Origin: Sanderia malayensis
Taxonomy: Eukaryota; Cnidaria; Scyphozoa; Semaeostomeae; Pelagiidae
Direction of reading: 5' to 3'
NCBI GenBank assembly: GCA_013076295.1
Contig: RQOL01000699.1
Location: forward strand, 6,510,104 to 6,574,103
DNA: 64,000 nucleotides
Under the pieces are notes generated by a model. The model did no database searches. It was not told where the DNA came from and was given only the letters and a program-made list of their open reading frames with translations. Of the stretch, positions 23,421-36,181 are shown piece after piece (position 1 is the first letter of the stretch; each line of letters begins with the position of its first letter). The position numbers and the translations under genes were made by a program.

Positions 23421-23523
23421 GGGCATGAGCGTTAGCGAATGCAGCGCACGAAGTGCGCCAACCACATTAAACTTTTTTACTTGAGGGCTCCGGGAAGCGA
23501 GCGTAGCGAGCGCCCCCGGCTAG
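23421..23523 (+). repeat. 3'-terminal module of element 1
   Basis: GGGCATGAGCGTTAGCG is followed by the hairpin GCGCAC-GAA-GTGCGC, then CTCCGGG, the direct repeat GCGAGCG-TA-GCGAGCG, and CCCCCGGCTAG. CCGGG and CCCGG can pair just before CTAG, as expected for a Helitron 3' end. Confidence 0.85.
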
Positions 23524-23563
23524 TCTATATATATATTCTACATCACGTGACCGCCGACTGTGA

Positions 23564-23608
23564 ACAATGGGCATTGTTTTGAACAATCGACGTTCGACCA
23601 AACAATGG
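23564..23608 (+). promoter_or_regulatory. 5'-end iteron-like ACAAT repeats, element 2
   Basis: ACAATGG, ACAATCG and ACAATGG lie at 23564, 23583 and 23602, spaced 19 and 19. Confidence 0.5.
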
Positions 23609-24965
23609 GATCAAAGGAGCGGCGTTGCCATCAAAGGCTTTTTTTCTGGGGTCAATAAGGGTGCAAATTGGTATGAAATGATCGCTGCATTGTGCTGATG
23701 AAACTAAAGCTTTCCGCTAATTTCTAACCCCAGCGGTTCGAGAGTTATGGCCCATTTTGTGTTCCGACTTTCTAGAAAGTTCCCAGGACGAGTTAATGAG
23801 ATGCAAAACGAGCAGGGAGAAGCACGTGTTTTTTAGTTGAACGGGCGGCAAGTTGCTCGGGTTTAAACGTGAATACGTGCCGGAAATCAATTGTAAAGAC
23901 TGTCAATTGTTGTCAAGACCTGTGGAGACAATTGGTGAACAATTATTTCAAGGTATTTCCTTTATTCAATTGTTTTTGGCTTTAAATAGCACGAGTTTTG
24001 TTTTGTTTCACCTCACGTTTTTCTTTCGGCTCGAGGGCCTAACCAAAACACGAAGACAATTTTGATTTTCTCGGGTCGTTCTGGGCCGATTTTCTCCATT
24101 TAAACTTTCGATAACTGTTTATTTACACCAGAACTAAAGTTATATGGCTTTGTTTTTTTTGTTTTGTCGATTTTCCTCTGTTTTTGGACATTTTGGCCGA
24201 GTTTGGGTTTTGCTGGAAAACACGAAATTTTCAAGCAACACGCGTGTGTTTGCATTTGCGAAAATTAATTTTTAACCTGCCAAAACTTTGTTTTTTTCAC
24301 CCAAATACTTTCGATAAATGTTCGCCAAGCTATTAGCTTCATGTTGATATTTTCGTGGGTTCTGTAGGACAAAAATTGGCCACGTTGATTTAATTTGAAA
24401 GTTGGTGAATCGTGTTTTAAATGCTATTTTTTGCAGGGCTTGATTTCACGGCTATTTTTGATCAACAAAATCATGTTTTCAACTTCAAAAATATCCAACT
24501 AAAATTGCAAAAGCTTTTCACATGCACCCAAGTACTTTCGATACTTATTCGCCAAGGTATCAGCATTGTGTTTGTGTAATTTGAGTTCAAATGGACAAAT
24601 TTTGACCAAGTTAGGGGAATTTTTGTGTTTTTAAAGTTGGCTGATGAATAAATTTTTTCACGGCTTTGGTGTTGGGCTGCACTAAATACTCTCTTAAAAC
24701 TCAAAACAACACAGGTAAGAACTGTGAATATTTTTATCGGATTCGCTGTTTTCTTAGCTACAGTTTGATATATTTTTATCACAGATTGAGTTTAAATTTT
24801 CAGGATTGATTAAATTTTTGAAGGCAACTTTTTTTTCAAACTTCACACTGAAGCTATCAACTTTCGGAAGCGGCTTTCAGGGGGCAGCGTGGGCCCGGGG
24901 CGGTCGCTTGACAAGGGGGGAGAATCGACCTCCTACCTTTACTTTCTTTAGAAATGTTGCGTCAT

Positions 24966-26840
24966 TGTATTTATTGTAAGGTATGTATCATATGGTATGT
25001 ATGGTAGGGCATGTATTCTAGGGTATGTATTGTAGCGTTTGTATTGTAAGGTATGTATTGTAGGGTATGTATTGTAGGGTATGTATTGTAGGGTATGTGT
25101 TGTAAGGTATGTATTGTAGGGTATTTATTGTAAGGTATGTATTGTAGGGTATGTAATGTAGGGTATGTATTGTAGGGTATGTATTGTAGGGTATGTATTG
25201 TAAGGTATGTATTGTAGGGTATGTATTGTAGGTTATGTATTGTAGGGTATGTATTGTAGGGTATATATTGTAGGGTATGTATTGTAAGGTATGTATTGTA
25301 GGGTATTTATTGTAGGGTATGTATTGTAGGGTATGTATTGTAAGGTATGTATTGTAGGGTATGTATTTTAGGGTATGTATTGTAGGGTTTTTATTTCAGG
25401 GTATGTATTGTAAGGTATGTATTGTAGGGTATGTATTGTAGGGTATGTATTGTAGGGTTTTTATTGTAGGGTATGTATTGTAGGTTATGTATTGTAAGGT
25501 ATGTATTTAGGGTATTTATTGTAGGGTATGTATTGTAAGGTATGTATTGTAGGGTATGTATTGTAGGGTATGTATTGTAGGGTATGTGTTGTAAGGTATG
25601 TATTGTAGGGTATTTATTGTAAGGTATGTATTGTAGGGTATGTAATGTAGGGTATGTATTGTAGGGTATGTATTGTAGGGTATGTATTGTAAGGTATGTA
25701 TTGTAGGGTATGTATTGTAGGTTATGTATTGTAGGGTATGTATTGTAGGGTATATATTGTAGGGTATGTATTGTAAGGTATGTATTGTAGGGTATTTATT
25801 GTAGGGTATGTATTGTAGGGTATGTATTGTAAGGTATGTATTGTAGGGTATGTATTTTAGGGTATGTATTGTAGGGTTTTTATTTCAGGGTATGTATTGT
25901 AAGGTATGTATTGCAGGGTATGTATCGTAGGGTATGTATCGTAGGGTATGTATCGTAGGGTATGTATTGTAGGGTATGTATTGTAGGGTATGTATTGTAG
26001 GGTATGTATTGTCGGGTATGTATTGTAGGGTATGTATATGTATTGTAGGTTATGTATTGTAGGGTTTGTATTGTAGGGTATGCATTGTAGGGTATGTATT
26101 GTAGGGTATGTATTCTAGGGTATGTATTGTAGGGTATGTATTGTAAGGTATGTATTGTAGGGTATGTATTGTAGGGTATGTATTGTAGGGTTTTTATTGT
26201 AGGGTATGTATTGTAAGGTATGTATTGTATGGTATGTATTGTAGGGTATGTATTGTAGGGTTTTTATTGTAGGGTATGTATTGTAGGTTATGTATTGTAA
26301 GGTATGTGTTGTAGGGTATTTATTGTAGGGTATGTATTGTAAGGTATGTATTGTAGGGTATGTATTGTAAGGTATGTATGTAGGGTATGTATTGTACGGT
26401 ATTTATTGTAGGGTATGTATTGTAAGGTATTTATTGTAGGGTATGTATTGTAGGGTATGTATTGTAGGGTATGTTATGTAGGGTATGTGTTGTAGGGTAT
26501 GTATTGTAGGGTATGTATTGTAGGGTATGTATTGTAGGGTATGTATTGTAGGGTATGTATCGTAGGGTATGTATCGTAGTGTATGTATTGTAGGGTATGT
26601 ATTGTAGGGTATGTATTGTAGGGTATGTATTGTAGGGTATGTATTGTAGGGTATGTATATGTATTGTAGGTTATGTATTGTAGGGTCTGTATTGTAGGGT
26701 ATGTATTCTAGGGTTTGTATTGTAGGTTATGTATTGTAGGGTAGGTATTGTAGGGTATGTATTGTAGGGTTTGTATTGTAGGGTATGCATTGTAGGGTAT
26801 GTATTGTAGGGTATGTATTGTAGGGTATGTATGTATGTAT
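24966..26840 (+). repeat. 14-bp satellite with higher-order duplication, element 2
   Basis: About 130 imperfect units of GTAGGGTATGTATT. The pattern of variant units from about 25040-25420 recurs 489 bases later, at about 25530-25910. A rare GTGTTGTAAGG unit and a TTATTTCAGG unit are both shifted by 489. A second pair of variant blocks (GTATCG runs followed by GTATATGTATTG) lies at about 25920-26100 and 26555-26800. Confidence 0.9.
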
Positions 26841-26944
26841 CGGCATGAGCGGTAGCGAATGCAGCGCGCGAAGCGCGCCAACTAGATTACGCTTTGTCTA
26901 CTTGACGGGCTACGGGGAGGGAGCGAAGCCACCGAACCCGGCCC
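26841..26944 (+). repeat. Internal 3' module without CTAG, element 2
   Basis: Same structure as the terminal module, with hairpin GCGCGC-GAA-GCGCGC, but it ends in CGGCCCATG and passes into TATG repeats. Confidence 0.85.
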
Positions 26945-27046
26945 ATGTATGTATGTATGTATGTATGTATGTATGTATGTATGTATGTATGTAGGTATGT
27001 AGGTATGTATGTATGTAGGTATGTATGTATGTATGTATGTATGTAT
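26945..27046 (+). repeat. TATG microsatellite, element 2
   Basis: Tandem TATG units with occasional TAGG variants join the internal and terminal 3' modules. Confidence 0.9.
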
Positions 27047-27153
27047 GGGCATGAGCGGGAGCGAATTCAGCGCGTGAAGCGCGCCAACCACATTAAACTT
27101 TTGTTGCTTGGGGGGCTCCGGGGAGGGAGCGTAGCGACCGGGCCCCCGTCTAG
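27047..27153 (+). repeat. 3'-terminal module of element 2
   Basis: The hairpin arm has changed to GCGCGT-GAA-GCGCGC, which still pairs with one wobble. It ends GGGCCCCCGTCTAG, directly followed by the TC of element 3. Confidence 0.85.
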
Positions 27154-27198
27154 TCTAAATATAATAAAATGTGATCACACGTGACCCACCGGCGCTCA

Positions 27199-27267
27199 AC
27201 AATGGGCCATTGTCTCCGGAACAATCGACGTTCGAGAAAACAATGGCAACCTTCGACCAAACAATGG
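27199..27267 (+). promoter_or_regulatory. 5'-end iteron-like ACAAT repeats, element 3
   Basis: Four copies here: ACAATGG 27199, ACAATCG 27221, ACAATGG 27240 and ACAATGG 27261, spaced 22, 19 and 21. The extra repeat keeps the spacing of about 20 bp. Confidence 0.55.
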
Positions 27268-28177
27268 GATCAAAGGAGCGGGGCTTGATATCATAAAGCT
27301 TTTTTTTGGGGTGCAAATAAGGGTGCAAATCGGCACAGAAATGATCGCTGCATTCTGCTGATGAAGTAAACTATGTGGCTAATTTCTACTCCAAGCGTTT
27401 CGGGAATTATGGCCCATTTTGTGTCCCGACTTTCTAGAAAGTTCCAGGACGGAGTTAATGAGATGCAAAACGAGCAGGGAGAAGCACGTGTTTTTTTAGT
27501 TGAACGGGCGGCAAGTTGCTCGGTTTTAAACGTGAATACGTGCCGGAAATGAATTGTAAAGACGTCTCAATTGTTGTCAAGACCTGTGGAGACAATTGGT
27601 GAACAATTATTTCAAGGTATTTCCTTTATTCAATTGTTTTTGGCTGAAAATAGCACAAGTTTTGTTTTGTTTCACCTCACCTTTTTCTCTCGGCTAGAGG
27701 GCCTAACCAAAGCACGAGGACAATTTTGATTTTCTCGGGTCGTTCTGGGCCGATTTTGTCCATTTAAACTTTCGATAACTGTTTATTTACACAAGAACTA
27801 AAGTTATATGGCTTTGTTTTTTTTCTTTTGTCGATTTTCCTCTGTTTTTGGACAATTTTAGCCGAGTTTGGGTTTTGCTGGAAAATACGAAATTTTCAAG
27901 CAACACGCGTGTGTTTTGGATTTGCGAAAATTAATTTTTAACCTGCCAAAACTTTGTTTTTTTCACCCAAATACTTTCGATAAATGTTTGCCAAGCTATT
28001 AGCTTCATGTTGATATTTTTCGTGGGGTGTGTAGGACAAAAATTGGCCACGTTAATTTAATTTCAAAGTTTTAGTGTTTTTAAAGTACGTTGATGAATTC
28101 ATTTTTTCACCTTCAGAAGAAACAGCTTTTAGGGGGGCGGCAGGGTGGGCACTGGGTGGTCGCTTGCCAGGGGGAAG

Positions 28178-28560
28178 TATGGTAGGGTATGTATGGTAGG
28201 GTATGTATTGTAGGGTAGGTATTGTAGGGTATGTATTGTAGGGCATGTATTGTAGGGTATGTATTGTAGGGTATGCATTGTAGGGTATGCATTGTAGGGT
28301 ATGTATTGTAGGGTATGTATTTTAGGGTATGAATTTTAGGGTATGTATTGTAGGGTATGTTATGTAGGGTATGTTATGTAGGGTATGTATTGTAGGGTAT
28401 GTATTGTAGGGTATGTATCGTAGGGTATGTATTGTAGGGTATGTATTGTCGGGTATGCATTGTACGGTATTATGTAGGGTATGTATCGTAGGGTATGTAT
28501 TGTAGGGTATGTAATGTAGGGTATGTATGTATGTATGTAGGTGTGTATGTATGTATGTAT
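28178..28560 (+). repeat. 14-bp satellite, element 3
   Basis: About 25 imperfect units, ending in a short TATG run before the internal 3' module. Confidence 0.9.
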
Positions 28561-28663
28561 GGGTATGAGCGGCAGCGAATGCAGTGCGCGAAGCGCGCCA
28601 ACCAGATTAACCTTTGTTTACTTGACGGGCTCCGGGGAGGGAGCGAAGCGACCGAGCCCGGCT
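28561..28663 (+). repeat. Internal 3' module without CTAG, element 3
   Basis: It begins GGGTATGAGCGG and ends CGGCTCATG, and is then followed by a TATG microsatellite to about 28720. Confidence 0.85.
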
Positions 28664-29570
28664 CATGTATGTATGTATGTATGTATGTAGGGTATGTATG
28701 TATGTATGTATGTATGTATGTTGTAGGGTATGTATCTGGGGTATGTAGTAAGGTATGTATATTATGTATAGTATTTATATATAGTATATAGGGTGTGTAT
28801 TGACGTATATATTTATGTATATTATCTATAGTAAGTATGTTAATGTTAATATGTAATGCTTCTAATTTCTAACTTTTGTAATTCTTCAAAAAAGATCAAT
28901 GCAAAACAGACACTGTCCTTCTTTTTCAACAAATGATCTTCAATTAACAATCTTAAAATGAACTCACCTGGCTATAATAATGTTCACAAGGAATGACCAC
29001 AAACAACAACCATTCACTTCATGTTTGGGCACCTGAAACAAGAAGTCATCATATAATACACTGTATAGCATGTTAGCTCATCTCAGTTCTTTTCATCTGG
29101 CTTTAAGTCTATAAATGTAAGTAATTTATTTTAACTCCAAATCATTAATTACCCGCACCCCATGAATTCATCATGCCAAAAAAATTAGTATGATTACCTT
29201 CTTACCTTTGCTGAACCTTCCATGGCCTACTGTCATTATTGGCTTTCCTGTCTAAAGGCATCTTTTGCAGCATTAACAACCCTGACACAAAATCAAGGTT
29301 GTTAAATATAATAAATAAATTCATGTCATTTGTTGTTGTGTTTAACTGCCCATGTTAAATCCATCACCATCATATTGATAACAGCTATAATATCAGCTCA
29401 GCTCGAATATTCATTTGTAGTTATTATGTATAAAGTTCGCTAATTCATTCATTTTTTATACGCACAAGTTCTCTTCCATAACTCTGCTGATGAAATCAAG
29501 CAAAGCAACAACAACTCATAACGAGCAACAACGAGGCAATGCGCCGAATAGAGGCTACAATGCTTTCAAA

Positions 29571-29580
29571 TTGGCGCGAA
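29571..29580 (+). promoter_or_regulatory. E2F-like site in conserved block, element 3
   Basis: TTGGCGCGAA, the counterpart of 7181-7190, in the shared leader region 28860-30510. Confidence 0.35.
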
Positions 29581-30641
29581 TTCCAAATAGCAATTGCGTC
29601 TTCACTTTGTTCCTATAGCAAATGTAAAATTTTTTGCCCAACGTCTAACGTTTGAAAAAATTGCCAGAAAAAATATATATTAATTATTGTCAAAAAGATA
29701 ACTCGACAACGTTTTACTTCGTTATTGGTAAGTTGAATGTCAAAATTTATCTTTCCTAAACACTCCTATATACACTGACACGTCTTTTTTAAAGCAACTT
29801 TTACTTTCATTACATCGCAATTCATTGCCTTTTTTAGCATTGCTTATATATCCTGCTGCATTGCTCAACTGGTTTCTTAGCTGATATCTAGCCAGTTTTC
29901 TTATTGAAAAAGTAAAGTAAAGTAAAGTTTTTTTATAAAGTAAATATTCAATTATTTCTATTTTTTTATAAAGTAAGTATTCAAGATAATCAATTCATCC
30001 GAAACATCTTTCTTCTTTTGCAAAAACAGGGTTTCAAAAAAAGTTGATTGCTCTGAATATTTCGTGAGTGTGACAACAATTGTTCCTATACAAAGCCTAT
30101 TTCATTAATATTAAATGCCCACCCTGTCATTCACATTCATATCCCAAATCTGAAGCATAGCTACTATATTTAAAGTGGTAATAACAATTGCAACAATTTC
30201 TGATCAATACAAAGCAAACTTACTGCACAATGCAAATAAAATCTAGCCTGTACAAACACATCAAATGTAGGTTTATGGATTTTTCTTTCTCAACATGAAA
30301 TAGATGATTAACCTTTCCACTTAATATTTTATCACCACTGTCTTTCTTTTAGTTGCTAAAGAACACAATAGAAAGAGTGATGTAGGTGACAAGATAAAGT
30401 GCTGCAATATTTTTACTTGCAAACTTTAAAATAACCAATAATTTCATTCAACGATCAAGAGTAATTCCAAACATTTCTTACAATTATGTTTTAAATTATT
30501 TATTTTATCTTGCAGTTCACCACAAAACAACATTAACCCATCCAGTTGCTCACAAAAATCACTCTTATTTCAAGTTTTAACATTTTCACTTAATTTTGCA
30601 TATAAAACACATTTTTTTCTTTTTATACCACCTCTTGCAAA

Positions 30642-33600
30642 ATGCAAAAAAAGCCAGAAAAAACATCACCGGCATTAGGCGCTGCGATAAATTACGGAAA
30701 GCAAATCGCCGAAGTCGTGCGAATAACCAACAGCCTCATCCTGCTGATTTACCACCCGATAATACGGTACAGGGAGCAGTGAATGATCTTCACCAGTTGC
30801 AGCAAGAATACCCTCAGCAACCAGCCCCAGAATATCAACCACTCCCAGTTCATCATCCACAGATGCAGGCATTGTATGTGCCATGGCAACTACCTGCGAT
30901 GCTTCCACTACGGACTTATAGCAGTTCCACAACCAATAAACAATGGCTTACAATATCCTGCAGCACTGGCCCCTCAACTTCAGGTACACAACTCAATAAT
31001 TTGTGCTAATCTTTTCAAAATAAAAGACTATATATTATAAAACTATTTAAAATTAACAACAATCAAAACCAAACCAGTTATTATATCAACCAAATTATCA
31101 ATATTTTTCCATCTGCAGGTACCGCCGATGGTTATGCAGTTGCAACCACCCCTTCTGAATCGTAATCATGAAGGTCAAGCAGCAATACAAACGGCAGATG
31201 TGGAGATGCTTAATGTAAATCAACTCAAATTCACAATGAGGTAAAAGAAAATTATTAACACAAGCTTTTTAACTATTAACATTATTAATTAGAAAATTAT
31301 TAACTAGAAAATTATTAACTAGAAAATTATTAACTAGAAAATTATTAACACAATTTTCCATAACCCAAATCCCTCATGCAATTTCCCTACTTGAGACATG
31401 TATAATTATAAGTTCCCATGTATATTTATATCAATTTACATAGTCACACAGTAATGACATTAAAATTTCTAATAACTAATAACTAAAATAACTAATTTCA
31501 TTTCATTTTCATTATTAACAGATACGGCCAATGCAGATGCAACCCGAAACACATATGAAAATGAAAATAATGAAATTGAAAGGCCCTCGCAACCTGATGA
31601 AATCAACGTGAACAACACATTCCATTCCACATGATAATCAGGTAAAACAGACTACCATCACAATTGGCTTAAAATACACCAGTCATTCTCCATAGGACCA
31701 TCTCATGAAGCTATTTTGCTCTCGAAATAGACATATCTTCACAAGTTTCAGTTTTATGCATTTCAAAACACATGATTGAATTATATTAACTTACATTGCA
31801 TTGCATTTCAGGATCCACAAATATTGCCTGCTGCTATGCAATTGCAAGCCAATGTTCAAAATGAGAATGAAGAGAATGAAATAGCGGTACAACCACAAGA
31901 AGTTGAACTGCAACAGGAAATCCAACCACAACACCAAGATGATGTCCCCCAACCCATCGAGCATCAAGAAAGGGAAGTAATCAACCTATTCTTGAAATTC
32001 CTCAATTCTCCCCAATGCCTCATCATCTTGGCAGAATGACCAGAACATGTATTCACTGTGAAGCGAAGTACTTCGACAGGAACTCAACTCCAGAAGGCAA
32101 TACAACAAATGTTGTATGGAGGATTAATAACTCTCTATCTCATTCAACCACCCCCAGCAAATGTGATGCATTTGTACACTGGAACTACTGATGAATCTAA
32201 ATATTTTCTCAAAAATTTCCATAGATACAATTCACTAATGGCAATGGCATCCTGGACAGCTAACGTTGTAAGACACGCTAATGCAGGACCACCAGTCATC
32301 ACCATACATGGAAAAGCATACCACATGACAGGTAAATATAACATCCGTCTCTTATCTCTTATATTATGCTACATTTTCATATAATAGCTTCACGTGATGA
32401 AACGGATGCTAACAGAATGCTCACGTCCTTTCCCGCCCAATCTACAATGAATTAACTCTATATCCTTGCCTGAATATCAAGAGTTGTCTAATCGAAAATC
32501 AAGGCGCAACAAAGCACTACAAAGCACTTGCTGCATTGACAATTACAGTTGATATAACGAATGTCAATTCACAATGTTTCCTTGCATTCAACAGGGGTAA
32601 CTGAAACCGACAGGTCCAGAAAATATGCAGAATTATATATTATGGACACTCAACAAGCACTGCAAGAACGCCAGAACACAGCCAGAGAACAAAACTTGGA
32701 CTTAGACATGGTGGCGCTGCTGCAAAACGAATTGATGGCAGTAAATCGCTTTGCTCAACATTTTAAAACAATGGGAGAAGTACTGGAAGAGCAAAGGCAG
32801 CAAGCTATTGCCAATGATCAGCCACTTCCCACGTTCAAGATGATTGTTACCGGTCGCCCAGAACAAGATCGAAGATATGACAATCCTACTGCCAGAGAAA
32901 TTGCAGCAGTGTACACTACACGCAATGGCGGTGCTCCTAATCCAGAGGATAGAGAGCTTCAAATTCGAACAAGGCGTGGTAATCTTATGAAGATTAATGC
33001 CTTAGATCCCGTCTCGGATCCTCTAACCTATCCATTATTGTTCTTTCAGGGTGATCGGGGTTACAGCTTGGACCTTCAACGTCTACCTGCACGTCGAGGA
33101 CAAGACCAGGAAAATCCTGATCGAAACCACTGTGTCAGACTCACAATTGCCGAATATTATTCGTACCGAATACAAGTCAGAAATCAACTGTCCACCATCC
33201 ACAGGGCAACACTTCTCTTTCAACAATATTTGGTGGACGCATACACCAAAATAGAAGGAAACAAGCTCAACTGGATTTTGCACAATCAACGGCAATTACG
33301 TGCTGACAGTTATCGAGGCCTGATGGATCACCTGAACAGAAGGGCTGAAATCGAAAATCAAATGGCCAGGGCAAACCATCCCCATGAACCCCTTCATATT
33401 GATGTCGGTCGTGTTGTCATACTTCCCTCATCTTTTTCAGGCAGTCAACGAAATATGTACCAGAACTTTCAAGATGCAATGACTATCGTGAGAAAGGACG
33501 GCAAACCTGACATCTTCCTAACCATGACGGCCAATCCCAAATGGAAGGAGATTTCAGAAAACATTCTACCACATCAGAAGGCAAATGACCGGCCTGACAT

Positions 33601-36181
33601 CGTCACACGAGTATTTCAACTGAAACTACAAGAACTACTGGAAGATGTCCTTCACAAGCACATTCTGGGACACACTATTGCACATGTATATGTCATCGAA
33701 TTTCAGAAGAGAGGACTACCACACGCTCACATGATTCTGTTCCTCTCTGACGCCGATAGACCACGAACACCTGAAGAGGTAACATCTATAGCAATAATTT
33801 ATTATAGAGTAGAAGATAGATTTATTGTAGATTTATTATTGAGTAGGAAATATTATCATCAGTTGTATTGCTTAGTAAAAACGCAATCCATTTCATGTCT
33901 AGAACTTACATGTTCCATTTTCCTTCGAAACCTACAGGTAGATCGACTTATATCAGCTGAAATTCCGGACCCACAGGATACAAGATATCACAAATTGGTA
34001 CTGAAGCACATGACACATGGACCATGCGGTGATATAAACCCCGGATGTGTTTGCATGGAGAATAACAAATGCAAGAAACGATTTCCGAAAGATCGCACTG
34101 CCATAAACGAGGTGCCACGTCGTTTGAAGATCTTCGCACGATAGAAGGAAACCTATGCAATTCCTTCAAAGACGCAGCTTTAGCTCTAGGTCTCTTGGAA
34201 GATGATGCTGAAATCATACGCTGTTTGGAGGAGGCAGTTATTTTTAACATGCCAATACAACTGAGACAGTCGTTTGCAACATTACTCCTTTTTCAAACAC
34301 CTTCTGATATCGCAGCACTCTTCAACATGTTCAAAGAAGCATTGAGTGAAGATTTTGTACGACGTGACCAACTCAATCATCCAGATATGGCCATAGCTTG
34401 AAAGTACATGGTCAATCGATCACTAATTATGCTGACCTTCCTCAACTTCCAGCCGACTATGTCATTCCTGAACGAGGTACTAATGTGTTATTTCAAATAT
34501 GTACTGTATTAGTACGAATATAATAATGTATTCTAACATCGTGCAGACAAGGGCATTTACGTATTTTTGGACATTTATTCTCCTGCTTTCTTTCCAATTT
34601 TATTGCAATATATTTCACTTATTATTACAGAGGAAGATGACATGATGTTGGCAATGCCAGAGAGGAAGGAGAACGAATGCTGGCCGCATTGAACCCTGAA
34701 CAGCGAGCCATATACACGGGAATCACTGATGCTATCAACGCGCAATCCGAACAGAACTGTCACTTTGTTGACGGGCCGGCTGGAACCGGCAAAACTTTCC
34801 TTTACAACACGTTGGTTCACAATCTGCAAGCCAATGGACATAAAGTTCAGTGCATGGCGTGGTCAGGAATTGCTGCAACACTGCTCATAAATGGTAGAAC
34901 TTCACATTCTACCTTTCAAATTCCTATACCACTTCAAGCTGAATCAACGTGTAATGTCAAGAGACAGAGCAGGAGAGCACAGGTATTGCGCGAAACTACC
35001 CTATTCATATGGGATGAAGCTTCCATGATTCCCGCACTTGCATTACAAGCAGTCGACCGACTGCTTCGAGACATTACACATGTCGACAGACCATTTGGTG
35101 GCAAGTTCATGCTACTTGGGGAGACTTCAGACAAGTTCTACCTGTCGTCACGAAAGCAGGAAGGGAAAGAATTGTAGCAGAGACTCTAAAATCACACCAG
35201 ATCATTGATCTATGGACAAAGTTTCAGCAGCATCGTTTACACACCAACATGAGAGCCGTTCAAGATGATTCATACCGTGAATTCTCAGAATGGCTTCTCA
35301 GACTTGGCAACAAGCAAGAAGCACACGATGCACTGGACAACGTAATTCTGCCACAACAGATATGCACTTCGTCTAAAGAAGACATGCTGAACTTCATTTT
35401 TCCCAGGCCGAACACACCAGATTCACACCTAATGATGGATCCTGTAACAATGTCTGAACGCTGTTGTCTGACTCCAAAGAATGACTTATCACATCAAGTA
35501 AACGACTTAATTCTGGACAGACTTCAAACAGCCGAAAGAACTTATTACAGCACAGACAGTGTTGTCACAGACGATCCAGATGAGGAAGAGGCCTACCCCA
35601 TTGAATTTCTCAACCAACTCACTCCGAATGGAATGCCTTGCACAGACTTAAACTCAAGGTAGGAAGATTACAATCTTTCATCCTATTAGCATTCAATTAT
35701 TATGTGCAAAGGGTGCACCATAAAAAAGGCGTCATTAATCACAATAATATTCATTGCATTAGGTTGGTGCAACGATCATTCTTCTGCGGAATCTCAATCC
35801 AAAGAAAGGTCTTTGCAACGGAACAAGACTCATAGTTCGGCATCTGCGACGTCACGTGATCACAGCAGAGATCATTACCAAGGAGCACAGAGGACAACGG
35901 GTCATGATTCCCAAGATCACAGTCTCCACTCAGGACACGGAAATGCCGTTCAAAATGAAACGCCGACAGTTTCCAGTCAGACTTGCATACTGCTTGACAA
36001 TCAACAAGGCACAGGGGCAATCCCTGAGGTATGTTGGTTTGTATTTACCTGAGCCCGTGTTCACACATGGTCAATTATATGTGGCCATGTCCAGAGCAAC
36101 ATCATTTAACGGGCTCAAAGTATACCTCCAGAGGAAACACACAGGAAAACAAAGAACATTGTTTTCCAGGAAGTCCTGTAA
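30642..36181 (+). pseudogene. Helitron Rep-helicase, copy B (broken)
   Basis: Same eight-exon gene as copy A: exons at about 30642-30983, 31119-31240, 31522-31641, 31812-32331, 32595-33778, 33938-34476, 34631-35658 and 35763-36181. Exon 1 has lost one base after the ATG and two bases near 30906, so the start is out of frame with the body. Exons 2, 3 and 4 carry small indels. Exon 5 is intact with HAH present. Exon 6 has lost about 670 nt after 34102, removing the tyrosine motif KYIFKYIHKG, and about 48 nt near 34400. Exon 7 has single-base losses near 34646, 35119 and 35637, and exon 8 one near 36129. The helicase Walker A (GPAGTGKT) is still readable. It cannot encode an active nuclease. Confidence 0.85.

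Larger units (their letters stand above)
4953..23523 (+). mobile_element. Helitron element 1, long, Rep-helicase copy A
   Basis: The element begins TCTATATATAATAAAATG, preceded by A as expected for insertion between A and T. It ends GCCCCCGGCTAG, followed by T. In order it holds a 5' region of about 1 kb, the 14-bp satellite, an internal copy of the 3' module, a conserved promoter block, Rep-helicase gene A, and about 9 kb of accessory sequence. That last part carries a small lysine-rich gene twice, on either side of a 100-N gap, so the true length is uncertain. It is the array member closest to autonomy: the HUH and tyrosine motifs and the helicase are intact, and only one stop codon interrupts the gene. 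Confidence 0.85.
23524..27153 (+). mobile_element. Helitron element 2, short non-autonomous
   Basis: It starts TCTATATATATATTCTAC directly after CTAG of element 1 and ends CCCCCGTCTAG. It holds the long form of the 5' region (about 1.4 kb), a 1.9 kb satellite, an internal 3' module, a TATG microsatellite and a terminal 3' module. It has no Rep gene and would need Rep supplied in trans. Confidence 0.85.

Noticed and set aside
23421..23523. tRNA or 5S-like promoter in the GC-rich 3' module
   Set aside because: No cloverleaf or A and B boxes could be fitted. The CTAG end and hairpin fit a Helitron terminus better.
4953..23523. Element 1 as a Maverick or other large DNA transposon
   Set aside because: No terminal inverted repeats, polymerase B or integrase are seen. 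TC and CTAG ends with an HUH-PIF1 protein identify a Helitron.
24966..26840. Telomere-like repeat (GTAGGGTAT, occasional TTTAGGG)
   Set aside because: The period is 14 bases, not 6, it is internal to a transposon, and the TTAGGG-like words are rare variants.
24966..26840. CRISPR array
   Set aside because: There are no unique spacers; it is a continuous tandem satellite in eukaryotic DNA.
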